From Cercis canadensis (lineage: Eukaryota > Streptophyta > Magnoliopsida > Fabales > Fabaceae): 64,000 nt of DNA. Positions 1-17,700 of the stretch are shown piece after piece. Numbering within the stretch: the first letter of the stretch is position 1; the number at the start of each line of letters is the position of its first letter. The stretch is taken from NCBI GenBank assembly GCA_003255065.1, contig QAOA01006081.1, positions 312,201 to 376,200 of the forward strand, read 5' to 3'. The position numbers and the translations under genes were made by a program. The notes beneath the pieces were generated by a model. It was not told the DNA's origin, ran no database searches, and was given only the letters and a program-made list of their open reading frames with translations.

Positions 1-4534
<4,534 letters not shown>

Positions 4535-6522
4535 GCCTCTCATGGAACAACAACGCCTTTCTCTCTTATTATAATCACGTGGGGTTTTGGTGGTGTATTT
4601 GCACCTCCTGTTATTTTCAAGTGCAACACCTGACTTTATCTGCAATATGTCGTTTTTGCTTTTCTTTTTTTTACCTTCTTCTTTACTATTGCTCCCTTTT
4701 AGTTGCCATGCATTTATTATAATAAGGGGAAGAAAAACCTAAACCCAAATATCCATACCTGCTGATACAAAACTTGCTGCAAGAATTATCGTTATGTACG
4801 CATTAATCCACTGAAAGCTTGGGAAAAAATTCTATGGGATGAAAGTATTAACCCTATTTTGGTTTGGTTAATCACAATGAATGTACATTAATCAAGCTAA
4901 CAAGTGGTTAATGACGCCCTCCCTACAAATATGTGCAATCCAGAGCGTTTTTGTATTTCAGAAGTTCCAAACTTAATAATTTTCCTTAGCTGAGCCAGTG
5001 GACGTTCCTTGATGATTTGAGATTTGCTACCTTAATGTGTGAAAGCCGTAACTGATGATGCAAAAAAGAAGTATATATGCCAAAGAAAAATAAAGAGTCT
5101 AGATGGCCTGTGATTTTACCCCGATAATACTTACATATGTCAGTGTTGTAAGGCATAAAAGAGTGTGTTAAACTTTGACATAGCTAATGTGTAATATCTA
5201 GTATTGTTATCTGGGCATTGTAGTGGTGCTCTAAAATAAAATAGCTAATTACGTGATGTATTAAAAACTAAATTTTACATTAAGTCTGTTTATTCCCAAA
5301 GAAAAACACCTATTGAACATGAAATAGTAATAACACATTAACCCACTCACATTGAGAAAGGACTATTCACACAAACTATCATAAACTGTGAAATCTGAAA
5401 TTTTGAATTTTATTCAGGGTTTGTTTAGGAGTTAAAATTAGGAAAAAATGAGAGAAAAAAGAAGAAGTAAATATGTCTATCTCTTTATTTGAGAGTTCAA
5501 GATTAACAAAAGATAAGAAACCAATGGATAACCTTAAACTTTTACATTCATTTTTTGCCTTCACTTTTGTGTTCTTCCAATTTGGGGAGTTTGGAGAGAA
5601 AAAATGAGTAATTTACTATTATATTTCTATTTATTTCTTCAAATTCTTTTTCAAATATTATTTTGATAACATTATTAAATCTTATATTAAATATATTTAC
5701 TTTTATAAATAAAAGATAAATTCATAAAATTATAAAAAAAAATTTCTTTATTTTCCTTTCAATTTTTTTTTTCTCAGAAAAGAAAAATCTCTCACATTCC
5801 CTTCCTTTCATTTCCCTACCTTTCCTCTTGTAATCTTCCCATTCAACTCCCAAACAAACCCTTAGTCTCACTTAAAGCTCACCTTTTATATCTTTCTGCC
5901 AAACTTGCATTTTGCCACATGTATAGTTTACTTTGTTTACGCATATATTATAGCATTACTCCTCATTCTAAACTGCACCCCAGCAGGACTAGGGGTTCAT
6001 TTTCCTTTCCCAACTGCCTGTTAACAAGAACAAATATGGTGACTCGATTATTTTGTGATTTGATTCTTGTAATTCGTACTGTTTTCAGAAGGAATGGTTG
6101 AATTGAAAACTTAGATCTACGGGACGATACTAAAAGCAAATGGGCCACCCAATTGCACTATTAGCTTATTCTAGAAGTATCAGTGAGGTTATGGGCATCG
6201 AAACAACAATGATAGACACTAGTAATAATCAACAAAACAAAAAAAATGCAACTAAAATTGTCATTCTTAGTTGTATCAAAATTTCAAATAACATTATGAA
6301 TACCCATGAAATTTGATAATCAAGCAACTCAGGGAAAATGCAAGACTTACTCTTCTAAAAGAGTACAAGTCAATCGCTGAAAACATATCACATGGGCTTC
6401 GTAAACCTATAAACAAGCGATTACAATTATTATATAAATAAAAAGTTACAAAAACAAAGATCAATCTAAGACTCCCTGTGTCCTCAAATAAATATCCTCC
6501 AGGGTAGAGGAAGCCAAACCAG
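4535..6522. other. Intergenic gap between convergent CRT3 and EMC10
   Basis: It holds the CRT3 3' UTR, with a possible poly(A) signal AATAAA at 5089-5094, and a TIR-bounded element at 5417-5861. The rest, to the EMC10 stop codon, probably includes the EMC10 3' UTR. I see no other coding frame with family resemblance. Confidence 0.6.
5417..5861. mobile_element. Candidate MITE with GGGTTTGTTT terminal inverted repeats
   Basis: The left end GGGTTTGTTTAGGAGTT is inverted at the right end AACTCCCAAACAAACCC with one mismatch, giving a 445-bp element without coding capacity. The terminus resembles Tourist/PIF-Harbinger elements, whose target duplication is TTA/TAA. Here the flanks are TCA on the left and TTA on the right, so the duplication is imperfect and the family call is tentative. 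Confidence 0.55.
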
Positions 6523-9500
6523 TCATCTTCTACGTACGGCAGAACCTGTTCCACGCTGTACTGCAGAACCAGGTTGCTGTTGTGTCTGAGTACCAGATTG
6601 CCCAGCAGCCTGCTCCTCAGGCATATTCATTGCTTGGGTTATGGCATTCATCACAATGAGGCCAAGAGGGATCAGGTACATCCACTGATATAAAGACAGT
6701 TTCCAGATGAAAAATCAGAATAATATAAATAAATAAAGAAAATAGAAACCTATGACTTAAAGGTCAAGCTCTGTGTGTGTGTGTGTAATGCAAGCTGTAT
6801 GTATTTCATACACTCACGTATTTAGCCCAAAAGGATTTTTCTGGTTGCTTGATAACTTCACCCTCTCCTTCCTCCCCACCCAATACATCTTCAGCAAATA
6901 CAGGCGCTCTGAGGAAACCAATAACAATTATTGACATAAACTTTAAACTATATAAAAAATTCGTGTAAATATTTATCTCAAAGATGGCAACAGCCACATC
7001 ACATCTCAGCAATATGGCCATCCAATCAAAAGTCAGAGCAAGAGTAGAGGTGGAACCGTGGAAGGCAACAAAGGCCCTATATAGACTAGCAACTTCTACA
7101 AAGGCTTTCTAGTTTCTACTTACATACTAATAAACTGGTCAGAAAACCAGCTTTTCCCGCCTTTTGTGAAACATATAAAACATCAGTCTGAAATTTGGAT
7201 TCTACAACTCAATAATCCTTTCATTGTTTAACTTTCAAGAGTTAACTTGCAATATCCAGCAATGTGGTGTATGCTGCTTTTCTGTTACTCATTGTTATAT
7301 TTATTCAAAAATGAAAAAAAAAAAATCAGATACTTAACAGGTAATTAAGAGAGAAACTACCAATTGAAGAGCATATACCTCGGTGCCTGGTCACTGTTCT
7401 TCAAAACTGTGTGCGATTTGAAGGACCACCTTGCAGGCTAAACCAAGATGGAAGAAACCACATATAAAATCAGATTTTGCAGCACAAGAGAAAGCACTCA
7501 ACAATAACTTTTAAAGACAAATAGACTTTACCCATGTCCTTTCATTTTAATCACACCCAGGTACTCTTTAAGAACTAGTAAGGGTGGTGAAATACAGGTT
7601 TAAAATCACATATGGAATCTTCAAGTGGATTAAGCTCAATTGTTAAAAGTTACATACATGCTAAGAGTAAACTAGCAGGGCTCAGGACAATGATGTGTTA
7701 ATAAGATAACTGCCTAAACTGCTACCAGCCAATTTTGAATTCAATCATACTTTTTAAAAGAAGAGCAGAGTCCACAAATTACCTCATAGAAATTTAAGTT
7801 CCAAAAAAAATACCAAACGGGCTGCAGCAATAGCATGGTGCTGACATACTACAATTACTCTAAATGCTTATACAACAATTATATGGAGGGCCATAACAAA
7901 CAAAAACATTAATTATATGCTTTTATATACTTACATCAATATGCTTAAATTAAGGGGAAAGATATTATCCTTCACTTCTCATGCAAATAGAATATATGGT
8001 GGATGGCAGCATTTAGAATACAAATTCCAAGAAGTATATCCTTACAAAGAGCAGCCAGAGGAGGAGAAAATAGATGGGAAAGAATAAATCATTTGAAAAG
8101 TTTGCCAAGTTGAGCTTCTATAAATAATAAACAAGGAAAATAGAAAACAAGTGCAGTTGTCAAAAGCAGATCTGACTCACAAGCTTCAGTTGCCGGGGAT
8201 AAGGGCACGCCCCAGGGGCACCATAATTGACAGCCAAGATGTTAACCCCTTCCTGTGATAGCCAAATGGAAACAGTGAGGCTTGATAAGATTAAAGATAA
8301 ATTAAATGACAACTCATGCAACAATAGATCAACGAGAAAAGTTATATAACCTAAGTTCAGATCAATTTCAAGGCTACTGTTGCTTGGTCAAGCAATTCCA
8401 ACATCTTGGTCAGAAGCCGTTTATGATAAGTAAAGTTTATGATCAAATCCATGAAAGCTATACAAAATAAGACTGGTGATTATGTCATTGGAGATACAGA
8501 TCCCAATCACCCTATAAGTAACCTAAAGATACTCTTGCACATTCAGAACATCAAACCAAGCAAAACCAGTGATCATCACTCATGTTACAAGTGGAAACCT
8601 AGAAAGTCTATCCCAACCCGTGCTGATTGTTTTTCACAATTCCATTACAAAAAATGGTCACTGACCTAATGGTCATCACCCTTCCCTATCAAGTTTCCTT
8701 TCTAATACAAACACACCCCTTGACCAATGCATTAAAGCACAATTGCAAAACCATTTGCAATAGAACTCAAGTAAAACAAATCAATGATGTCCAAACATTG
8801 CTATTTAACCAATAAGCCTATTCTATATATTCTTTTCACTAAATGGATTACAATAAATGTAAAAAGTTTGCCCATTAATTTCCAAAAACCCATTAAGCCC
8901 GATTTTCTACTGCCATGGGAACATATAGGAGGACTCTTGCTGTGTATCAAGGATGAAGAGTATGGGGGAGAATTCACCTTTCGATGCATAAGAAATTAAT
9001 GCAGTATAAATGGCACATTTTAGTATAAAGTTGAAAATTACCATGTGTATCACAAAATGCTCCTCCAAACCCTCCCCTGGAAGACATCGCTAGATTCAAA
9101 AAGAAAGAACTGTTAGTTTTAGCTGGAATCAATAGTCAACAATGACCACCGCAAAGCCAAATAATAGATCTATAACCACCAGAAATTGCACCAATTTAGT
9201 GGTGGTAGAACAAGGATGCAAGTTGTTAAAAACATTCTTACATTGATAATAGACTAGTATAAAAGAATAGAAGAGAGAAAAGGAATTATGTTTCAATTAA
9301 TATCAGATAAATAGAGTACAATAAACCATACCCGACTTTAAGGGGAACTAGGCAAATCATTTAGGATAAAAGAAAATTAAATTCTTTCAAATACAGAAGA
9401 ACTTGATTCATACTTACAGCCTTCACTGAAGAAATAATGTACTCTCTACCAGGAGGGCTTAAGACATTGGATGGCAGTCTTATCCTGTAGAAATCATCTC

Positions 9501-10352
9501 CTTGCAACAGCTTCTGTAATGATAGTTTCAAAGCTTTATATGATGCCCCAAAAAATTTTAAAAAAAAAATGTGTGTGTGAAAGTCAGTAGACAGAAGGAA
9601 AACAAATAATTACTTGAATACTGTTCCGCTCAGTTTCACTTAAAGCATTCCTTGAAAACCGCAGCTTCGTTAGTGTCTGTTACAGTTACAGATCAAAAGT
9701 GCACTTTAGTCAAAGAATAGGAATGTATGGCCTAGAAGGCAGGAAGTAAAGGAGGGACATGAACATAAAATTGGACATATAACATAAAAAGTAACATTCC
9801 ATTAAACCAATTGACGGATACTAGTGGAGGTTTGGTTTTTTACTTCATTGAAGTAGGAACAACTGAACAAACATCCTGCAACTGCAAGGTAATCTATCTA
9901 AAGTAAACTTTTTAAGAGAAGAGATAAGAGATATCTATCTATCTTATATATAGATATTAAGTTATCCAGGAGGAAGTGAAAAGAGAAAGGCTCCTTGATA
10001 TTTAAGGAGATACAAGTACTTTCGATTATACAAGGTGGAAAAAAAAAACAACCTGGGCGCCGTGATTCCAAGTCTTAAGGCGCGCAGAAAAGTTGCCAGC
10101 GTGCGAGAACTCGGAGCCTCCAAAAGCATGTTCGAGTTCGAACTGGATCTTGGAGTCTGGGCCCGAATCCGAGAACCTCTTGCGAGTGGTGGCGGTGGAA
10201 GGCGGCGATTGAGTGTAGCCAGAATCAGAGGAGCGAGGCTGTCCGCCTTCGAGGCCAAATTCTTCGTCGTCGATGACAAGTTCATCCGATTGGAAAGCCA
10301 ACGACCAAGTCAGCAAGAGACTGAACGCCAAAACCCACCGGAATACACCCAT
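6523..10352 (-). CDS. EMC10: ER membrane protein complex subunit 10 (EMC10)
   Basis: Subunit of the EMC insertase, which inserts transmembrane segments into the ER membrane. Eight exons, minus strand: 10352-10053, 9676-9614, 9513-9418, 9089-9042, 8252-8181, 7437-7379, 6908-6818, 6684-6523, giving 296 aa. Residues 1-20 form a signal peptide (GVFRWVLAFSLLLTWSLAF), followed by an acidic linker. The lumenal domain contains FELEHAFGGSEFS, LRFSRNALSE, GDDFYRIRLPSNVLSPPGRE and NYGAPGACPYPRQLKL. Then comes the conserved PEKSFWAKYWMYLIPLGLIV, which holds the single C-terminal membrane span, and a short Gln/Arg-rich tail ending RRR. Start chosen at the signal-peptide Met. All junctions are GT-AG and keep frame. 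It is divergent from the LUC7-like gene across a 4.4-kb transposon-rich gap. Confidence 0.95.
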
Positions 10353-11153
10353 CCTTGTTCCCCTACACCTTTAGCACTCTGCTATGCTTTTATCGAAGCC
10401 CACACACCTAGAATACAAACGGTGATGATACACAGAAGTAATTTTTTTTTTTTTTAATGGAATACACAGAGGTAAAGTTAATCAAATATAATTTAAATTG
10501 CAATTTTTATTTTGAAGAAAAAATTAATATTGGGAAAATCATTTCCCCGTGCTTTCCTTGGTCAAAAGTTATATACTAAAATACTACTTAGCATTAAATT
10601 ATATTAGTCTGAGAGTGTTGATATCTTAGCTAAAAATAAAGTTCTATTTATTTAATGATGATAAAAATAGAGAAAATTATCACTTTATTTTAAAAGTTTG
10701 AGCAACCAAATAAGTTGTGGTTAATTGGTATTGGGATTGTGGTTAAAACTTATGAATTTTGTATTTAAATTTAGAATCATAACTAAAATGTACCAAAAAG
10801 ACAAAAGTTTGAGTAAGAAAATCATTTACTTCATTACATAAAAGACATCTAATTTAGTTAAATGTTCAAAATATTTTTTGGTGATTATTATGTTAATACA
10901 TATGATTAACCACATAAGAATTGTTATACTATCACCCTTTTTAAAGTAGGAGATAGTGTTATTATCCTCTCAAAACTTTTTATTTTGATATAAATAACCA
11001 TTGTTTGAAGGCTCATTATGAAGCTTTTGCAAAAAAAACAGTCAAACCGTAGCTAATATGTATGAATTTGGCCATAAAGAAAAATTTATATTTTGCATAA
11101 ACTATAACTTATAACTTCCCATTTATACCATTGCTGCAAGTGTTTTATTATTT

Positions 11154-11521
11154 GAGTAAAATTTTTTTTTAGTCCTTAGAAAATGCAACTATTGACAAAT
11201 TTGTCCTCCAAAAATTTTCAGTGACAAATTGGTTATTGAATTATTATTCAGTCTGACAAATTAGTCCTCTGGTACTTTAATGAGAAAAGTTCTTGATCCC
11301 TACAGACCCATTTTTAAAATTTTTTTCACTGATATTGCCTAGCTATGTTTAAGCCATCATTTTTTAATTCAAATCATTTTTTTCTTTTCACTGATCTTGC
11401 CTACCGGATGACTAATTTGTCAGCGAAATAATAATTCAATGACCAATTTATCACCGAAATTTTTTGGATGGCGAATTTGTCAGTGGCTGCATTTTTCAAT
11501 GACTAAAAAATGATTTTACTC
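11154..11521. mobile_element. Mutator-like MITE with 9-bp target-site duplication
   Basis: A 368-bp element bounded by long terminal inverted repeats of roughly 110 bp. Each end begins GAGTAAAA, and the arms share blocks such as GACAAATTTGTCC / GACAAATTCGCC and TTGAATTATTATT. It is flanked by identical 9-bp direct repeats TTATTATTT at 11145-11153 and 11522-11530. A 9-bp duplication with long TIRs is the hallmark of Mutator-superfamily transposition. There is no coding capacity, so it is non-autonomous. Confidence 0.88.
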
Positions 11522-12277
11522 TTATTATTTTGACTCACATTAGATTGCTCTGATTGATGAGAGCTTTAAAATTAGTTCAAAAGCTAGTGCTCACTTGGTC
11601 CAAAATTAAAGTTTTGAGAGGTGGTAGCATTACTTTCCACTTTAGAGGGGTGGTAACAATTAACATGACAATTCCTCAACCAAATGTAAACGGAATAATT
11701 GCATAACACTAAGATTACATTTGGTATGATTAAGGAGGTAAAATTTAATGGGGTAACATTTAAAGAAGTGAATGAGTGTATAAACATTAACCTACTTACA
11801 TAGAAAGTAATAGTTATTCCATTAAAAGCTTACTCATTATTCATTTATGCAACCAAATATACATCAAGAAAGTAAAATTTACTATATTAAATATTTACCC
11901 CTTTTATCCCCTTTACTAAGTCGGGGTATTTTGAATATTTCCTAGAGTATGGGAATAATTAAATTATAATTATTTTATGTTTAAAACTAAATGATATTTT
12001 CCTAAAACTTTTAAAACTAAATGATAATATTCTCTAAAAAAATTTATTGTAATTAAAATGTGGGGTTATCATGTTAATAATCAAGAATGCATATGATGCT
12101 CTATTAAATAGAAAATAAAAAATAACTTGTTTGTCATTCTCCCTTAAAAATTTTGTTTATGAGAGAATACACAAAAAAAAAATTGATGACTCAAAAAAAG
12201 ATAAATAAATTTATGACATCAACCATTAATTTTTATGATAAAAGAATGTGCCACTAAACTAACCATCATTAATTTAA

Positions 12278-13484
12278 GAGTAAACATACATTTGAGTCCT
12301 CGAAAGATTGAAGTTTCAACAAAATCGTCATTCAAAGATAAAAAACTACAAATTGATCCATAACAAAATGATCATCCGTTAGTGAGGTTTGTTAACAACT
12401 AACAAAATTGCTGATGTGGCACTGTTAAATACTTAAGTAACACGTTAAATACTTAGGTGGCATTTTAAATTGACACATCAGCATATGACATAGATTTATT
12501 AAAAAAAAAAAGTTGAAAAATGAAAAACGAAAAGAACCTGGAGAACCCCTGATTCCTGCATTTCATAGAGTACCAATGCATAAACATCTACATTTGTAGG
12601 CTATTAGGCCTCGAATTTACCAGGTCAATCAATATCATAGCAGGAATTTGAGGACTCTAATATCCTGTTATTCCATGCCTTGGCCATTTTCAAAGCACAA
12701 CCCATAACTGCCAAGAAGAAAATTCCAAACATTTATCCTTATTTCCAAAAAGTGAGACCAATTGCTTTTCGTTGCCCAAGAGGAAGAAGGGAAACCCAAC
12801 CTTAAAAAAAAAAAAAATACTCAGGCAGATCCCATATCCTTACATATGTTAATATTATAGAAGTCAACACAACACCAAAAAGTTACAAAAAGGGTAGAAA
12901 AAGTACCATCTAATTTTGGTATAAGCCGGTCATGAAAAGGAAAAGGAGAAACACATATGGGAATTCGCTTACTTCATAAGCTAAAGGCTAGTAACAAGGA
13001 TTGAAATCCTGACCCATAAGGTATAACAAAATGGCATATCAGAACCTGCAAATAGTATCTTCCAAGGACGTAGGTGTGGTGGGGACTTCACTCTTAAGAT
13101 GTTCTTCAATTGGGGATTAGGGTTCGCAGCAAGTGAGGGAGATGATGCCTAGCTTAAATCACAAATTAGAAATAAAGAGGAAAAGACGCTGCTATTCAGT
13201 ATCCGTATGGCATATGTGCATTTTTCAAGTTTTTTTTTTTTTAAATAAATCCATGTCATATGCTAATGTGGCAATTTAAAATGCCACCTAAGCATTTAAC
13301 GTGCTACTTAAGCATTTAACGGTACCATATCAGTAATTCTGTTAGCTGTTAACAGACTTCACTAACGGAGGACCATTTTGTCATAGATATCCAATCTTTT
13401 GAGGACCAATTTGTGATTTTCTATCTTTGAATGACGATTTTGTTAAAACTCTAATCTTTCGAGAACTCAAATATAAGTTTACTC
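12278..13484. mobile_element. Mutator-like element, about 1.2 kb, possibly carrying captured gene pieces
   Basis: Terminal inverted repeats of about 240 bp: left 12278-12520, right about 13230-13484, both starting GAGTAAAC and sharing blocks such as CAAAATCGTCATTCAAAGATA. Exact 9-bp direct repeats TTAATTTAA lie at 12269-12277 and 13485-13493. The interior of about 700 bp differs in composition from the arms. On the minus strand near 12600-12560 it reads NVDVYALVLYEM, which resembles protein-kinase subdomain IX (DVYAFGVVLYE). That hints at a captured receptor-kinase fragment (Pack-MULE), but the match is short. No transposase frame is present. Confidence 0.85.
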
Positions 13485-14717
13485 TTAATTTAAAATCTTT
13501 TGATATGATATTTGAAATATACATTTTCTATTACTCTTATATTATTTTGATTACTTATTCTTTTAATTTATTTTTGTGTTTTGATTTAATCCTTTTTATA
13601 ATCTCTGGATGCTATATTCAATACTATACTTAAACCAAATTGAAACAAAATGAAGACATGCAATAGCCAATTTTTATTGTTCAAAAGTAGTATTTATCAT
13701 TTAAGATAAGGTTAAGAGTTACTGAAATAACTCTACATAATCGGCATACAAGCCAACAACAAATATTATCACCCGTTATACCACATCTTGCCAGCATTAT
13801 TTTCAATTAAAAATGAAATCATTCCGGTCTAGCCATAACCACCATAAAACAAACACAAATAGCTCCATATACCAATCAGATGCCCTAAGCCTTTTAAGCT
13901 CATTACAAATTAACAACTACCAGGAAAAGAGAGATGCAAAGTGCCTTTTACGAGCCTAAAACATTACCGAAGAAGACTGCCAAACAACACAAGCTTTTGG
14001 CCATTCCAACAAAAGGTGACTCACATATTCTTTGCTATCTCCACATATAACACGTCTATCATCAACACTAAGACTCAGCTGCTTGTTTAAATTTACCTTA
14101 ATAGCTAAGTTATCATGAATAATTTGCTACATAAAAAGTTTAAGCTTTGGAGGCACAAGCAGCTTCCAAACAGCTTTCTACCCATATTTTTGCAAACCAA
14201 CATCAGCTCCACCCTCCCCATGCAATAGCCAAGTTGAAACATAAATAAACTTACAAAATACTCAAAAAATTTGTTATTATTTTATGATTTATTATGTTTA
14301 TATATATATATATATAATTACTTTATTTATAATTAAACATAATAATTTGATAACACTTTATAATTTTTTGTTTAAAATTTTAAAAGCTTAAAATAACTAT
14401 AAAAAATAAAACGTGAAATATTCTACCACTTTTTTGATGACTAATTACGTAATCTTACAAATTTATAATGAAGATTGAAAAATATTGATTTTTGAACGCG
14501 TAATGAATGATTGGCAAAATACTCACACTGAATATAACAAATCGCGAGGGCAAGGAGGAAAAAGAGGAAAAAGAGAAAAAAGAAAAATGAGTAGAGCGAA
14601 GTAGAGGGACACGGAGGGCAATTGATTCAGGTTTTGAATTGGATTGGAAGAACCCTAATATTAGAAGTAGAAGTAGAAGGTGGAAGTGCTTGTAGCAAAG
14701 CGAAGGGAGAATCAGGT

Positions 14718-17700
14718 ATGGACGCCATAAGGAAGCAACTGGACGTGTTGATGGGAGCGAATCGGAACGGAGATGTACGCGAGGTTAATCGCAAGTATTA
14801 TGATCGTGACGTGTGCCGCCTCTACTTGGTCGGACTTTGTCCTCATGAGCTATTCCAGCTAACGGTATCCATTTTTCTGCTTTTCTTTTAAGTATGTGTG
14901 CTCTGCTTTCGCACTTGAGAAATTTCCCTTTTCTCGTTGAATTCAAACGTGTGGGTTTTATTGCCTTCGTTTCAGAAAATGGATATGGGGCCATGTCCGA
15001 AGGTTCATTCGCTGCAGCTAAGGAAAGAGTATCCTTTACTCTCTAACTGAGATCTACATTTTTTCATGTTTATCCTTGTTAGTTTATTTATTCATTTTAA
15101 AACTTCCAAATTTTGGTTAAGGTAATGTATAGGTTGCTTATTGTTTCGCTGCTTCAATCATGGTTCAGTGTCTGTCTTGTCCATTTTTATTCAATTTTCC
15201 TGTGCACTGGGCGTGTAATTTACAAGTCTTTATTCCCCTAAAAGAAACAACACTTAGGTAAAACTGTAACCAAATACATATTTCTCACATTATCAAATTT
15301 TTTATAATATGTTACTAAATGCCATTAAGTTGGTACATTTCGAATTGTGTGTTTTGGATACTGCTTAACTCTTTGTAGATATGAAGAAGCAAAAGCAAAA
15401 GGATTAGATAACTACGACAGAGAGTTGGAGGACGTTATAGATAAGCTCATTGGTGAGTGTGATAGGAAAATTGGTAGAGCCCTGAAGCGCCTTGAGGATG
15501 AAGATGCAAAAGCTGCAATTGCAATTTCAGTCTCTGAAGTTACTCAGGTAACTTTTGAACCATGGTTTTTTTTTCTTAAAGTTGATGGATTGTAGGTTGT
15601 AATAATCATTTGTTAAATGTGCAGACACCTGAGGTTCTTGAGCTGTCAAAGCAAATCAAAGAGAAGTTGAAAGAAGCTGATCAATACGGTATTACTTTTA
15701 ATTACTATGTGAAATGTACCTACTTGTTGATGATCTTGCAATTCTGTACGTAATATTCTACATGGAATAATAGATGACTTGGGTTAGTTGCATTGCCTGC
15801 TTATATGGTTTTGAATATTTTTGCATGTTGTAGCTTTTGCTCATCTGTTGAAATGCGCATGTTAGTTTAGGCTATTGCATTAATGTTTATGAATTGCTGC
15901 ATCCGATTGGAAGTTTATGATTTACATGCTGAAATTCTGCATCTAATGACAGATGTAATCTGTATTAGGTAATACATTGAGTCCAGTGTAAAAGTAGGTA
16001 GTTTAGGTACCTTCACAACTTATTTCTTTCAAGTTTTGCCATTAGCATGCAGACCAAATTTGAATTTGATCAGATTGTATAGGTAAGATCTATCTTGATC
16101 TTTAACAACCAAAATTTAGCTGAAGTGATGGGAATTTTCCATCTAATAATTGAAACATGTGAAAGAAAGTCAAGTTATCAAGAGATATAAACTTTGCTTA
16201 CTTTACAATTAATGAAAAAGGTTTCCTCTGATATATATGAAGTTATAAGTGATGTTAATTTCTCTGTTGATACATGTCTTGAATGGTGAAAGGCTTAGGG
16301 TTCTTAAGTTTACATTTCTGCTGTACAATTTTGGATTCAGATCTTGAAGGCAAGACAGATCTCAAGATTCGAGCTTTGGAGGTTGTAGAGGAACTTAGAA
16401 CTAAAAGAGCAGACAAACAGGTCAGTGATAGCCCTTGAACATCAAGATGCATTGTGACTGTTGATGTTGTGATCAGTCTTGTGACTTTCTTTGCAAAACT
16501 TCATGTTGTTAGACCATCAAGATAGTTATATGATCCTTATCATTGAATTAGATTCTAACAAATCTTTGGCTTTCTTTCCAATCTCAAACAGTCCATGCTT
16601 CTTTTAGATGCCTTTAATAAAGATAGGGCATCTTTACCTCAACCCCTGCCAAATCCTCCACCTTTGGCACCGCTGCCTGTTATTGCTCCTGATCCACGCA
16701 CACAGGAGATGATAAATGAAAAGTTAAAGAAGGCAGAGGATCTTGGTAAGTCAGTGAATCTCTCTCCGGGTTATCTTCTTGTCTTGGTTACTTATTGAGT
16801 TTTAAGCAGCTCCAGAACATGCTCTATGCATGTCTTGCAAATGCTGATGCATTCTTGGTACATTACAAGATTATGAATAAAAAATTCCAGATACCAACCC
16901 TCCATGTGTTATAAGTAATGTATTATTTGTTGCTGCCTATCTGGGCCTGACAAGTTGAGTGCTGCCCGCTCTTCAGGGTAGCTTTTTCAGTGGTTTGGAC
17001 ACTGATTGCATACATGTTTATGGTATACTAATACCATTACAAATTAACAAGTCTAATACCAGGATTTCTCCCCTTGGGCTGTAGTTTAGCAGTTCAAAAA
17101 TGTGACCAAATGCCTTCTTTTTGTCCTGCATTGTTTTTTCTGAAGAAATAGAATTAGGTTTTTGCGTGATACTTAATTATATGTCTGTTGAACAGGTGAG
17201 CAAGGAATGGTTGATGAAGCACAAAAAGCATTGGAAGAGGCTGAAGCACTGAAGAAGGTTTTTCATTTGATTATATTAAAATTGAAATGGTTTTGTTTAT
17301 GATGAATTGATTGAAATCTTTTTATTGGGATCTATGTGTACTTTCCATTTATTTATTTTTTTCCTTAAATTCAGTTCTAGCTTGTACTTATGTAGTGATC
17401 TGATTCTTCTTTCTCAGCTTCCTGCCAGGCAGGAGCCAGTTTTGGATTCTTCAAAATATACGGCAGCGGACGTGCGCATTGTGAGTCAATTTTGTCATGA
17501 ACTTGTTGTGCAGTGAATGCTTATTTTTATAGATACCAATGCATTAAACAAAATAAGCTGTTAGAACACAGAAATTGGGTAAAAGTAAAAGAGATGCACC
17601 TTAGTTCCGATTCAATCTCTGAATGCAAAACATTGTCCAGTAATTTACATTAGCTGTTGCTTCTATATGAACAACTTGAGAGATACTGTAACAGATTTCT

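Larger units (their letters stand above)
10353..14717. other. Transposon-rich intergenic region between divergent EMC10 and LUC7-like genes
   Basis: No gene seen. It contains two Mutator-type elements with exact 9-bp target duplications (11154-11521 and 12278-13484, listed separately), an AT-rich tract with a (TA)n run near 14300-14317, and the purine-rich 5' leader of the LUC7-like gene (about 14540-14717). Around 11710-11870 there is a weak inverted similarity (ACATTTGGT / ACCAAATAT) that could be another worn MITE. Confidence 0.6.
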
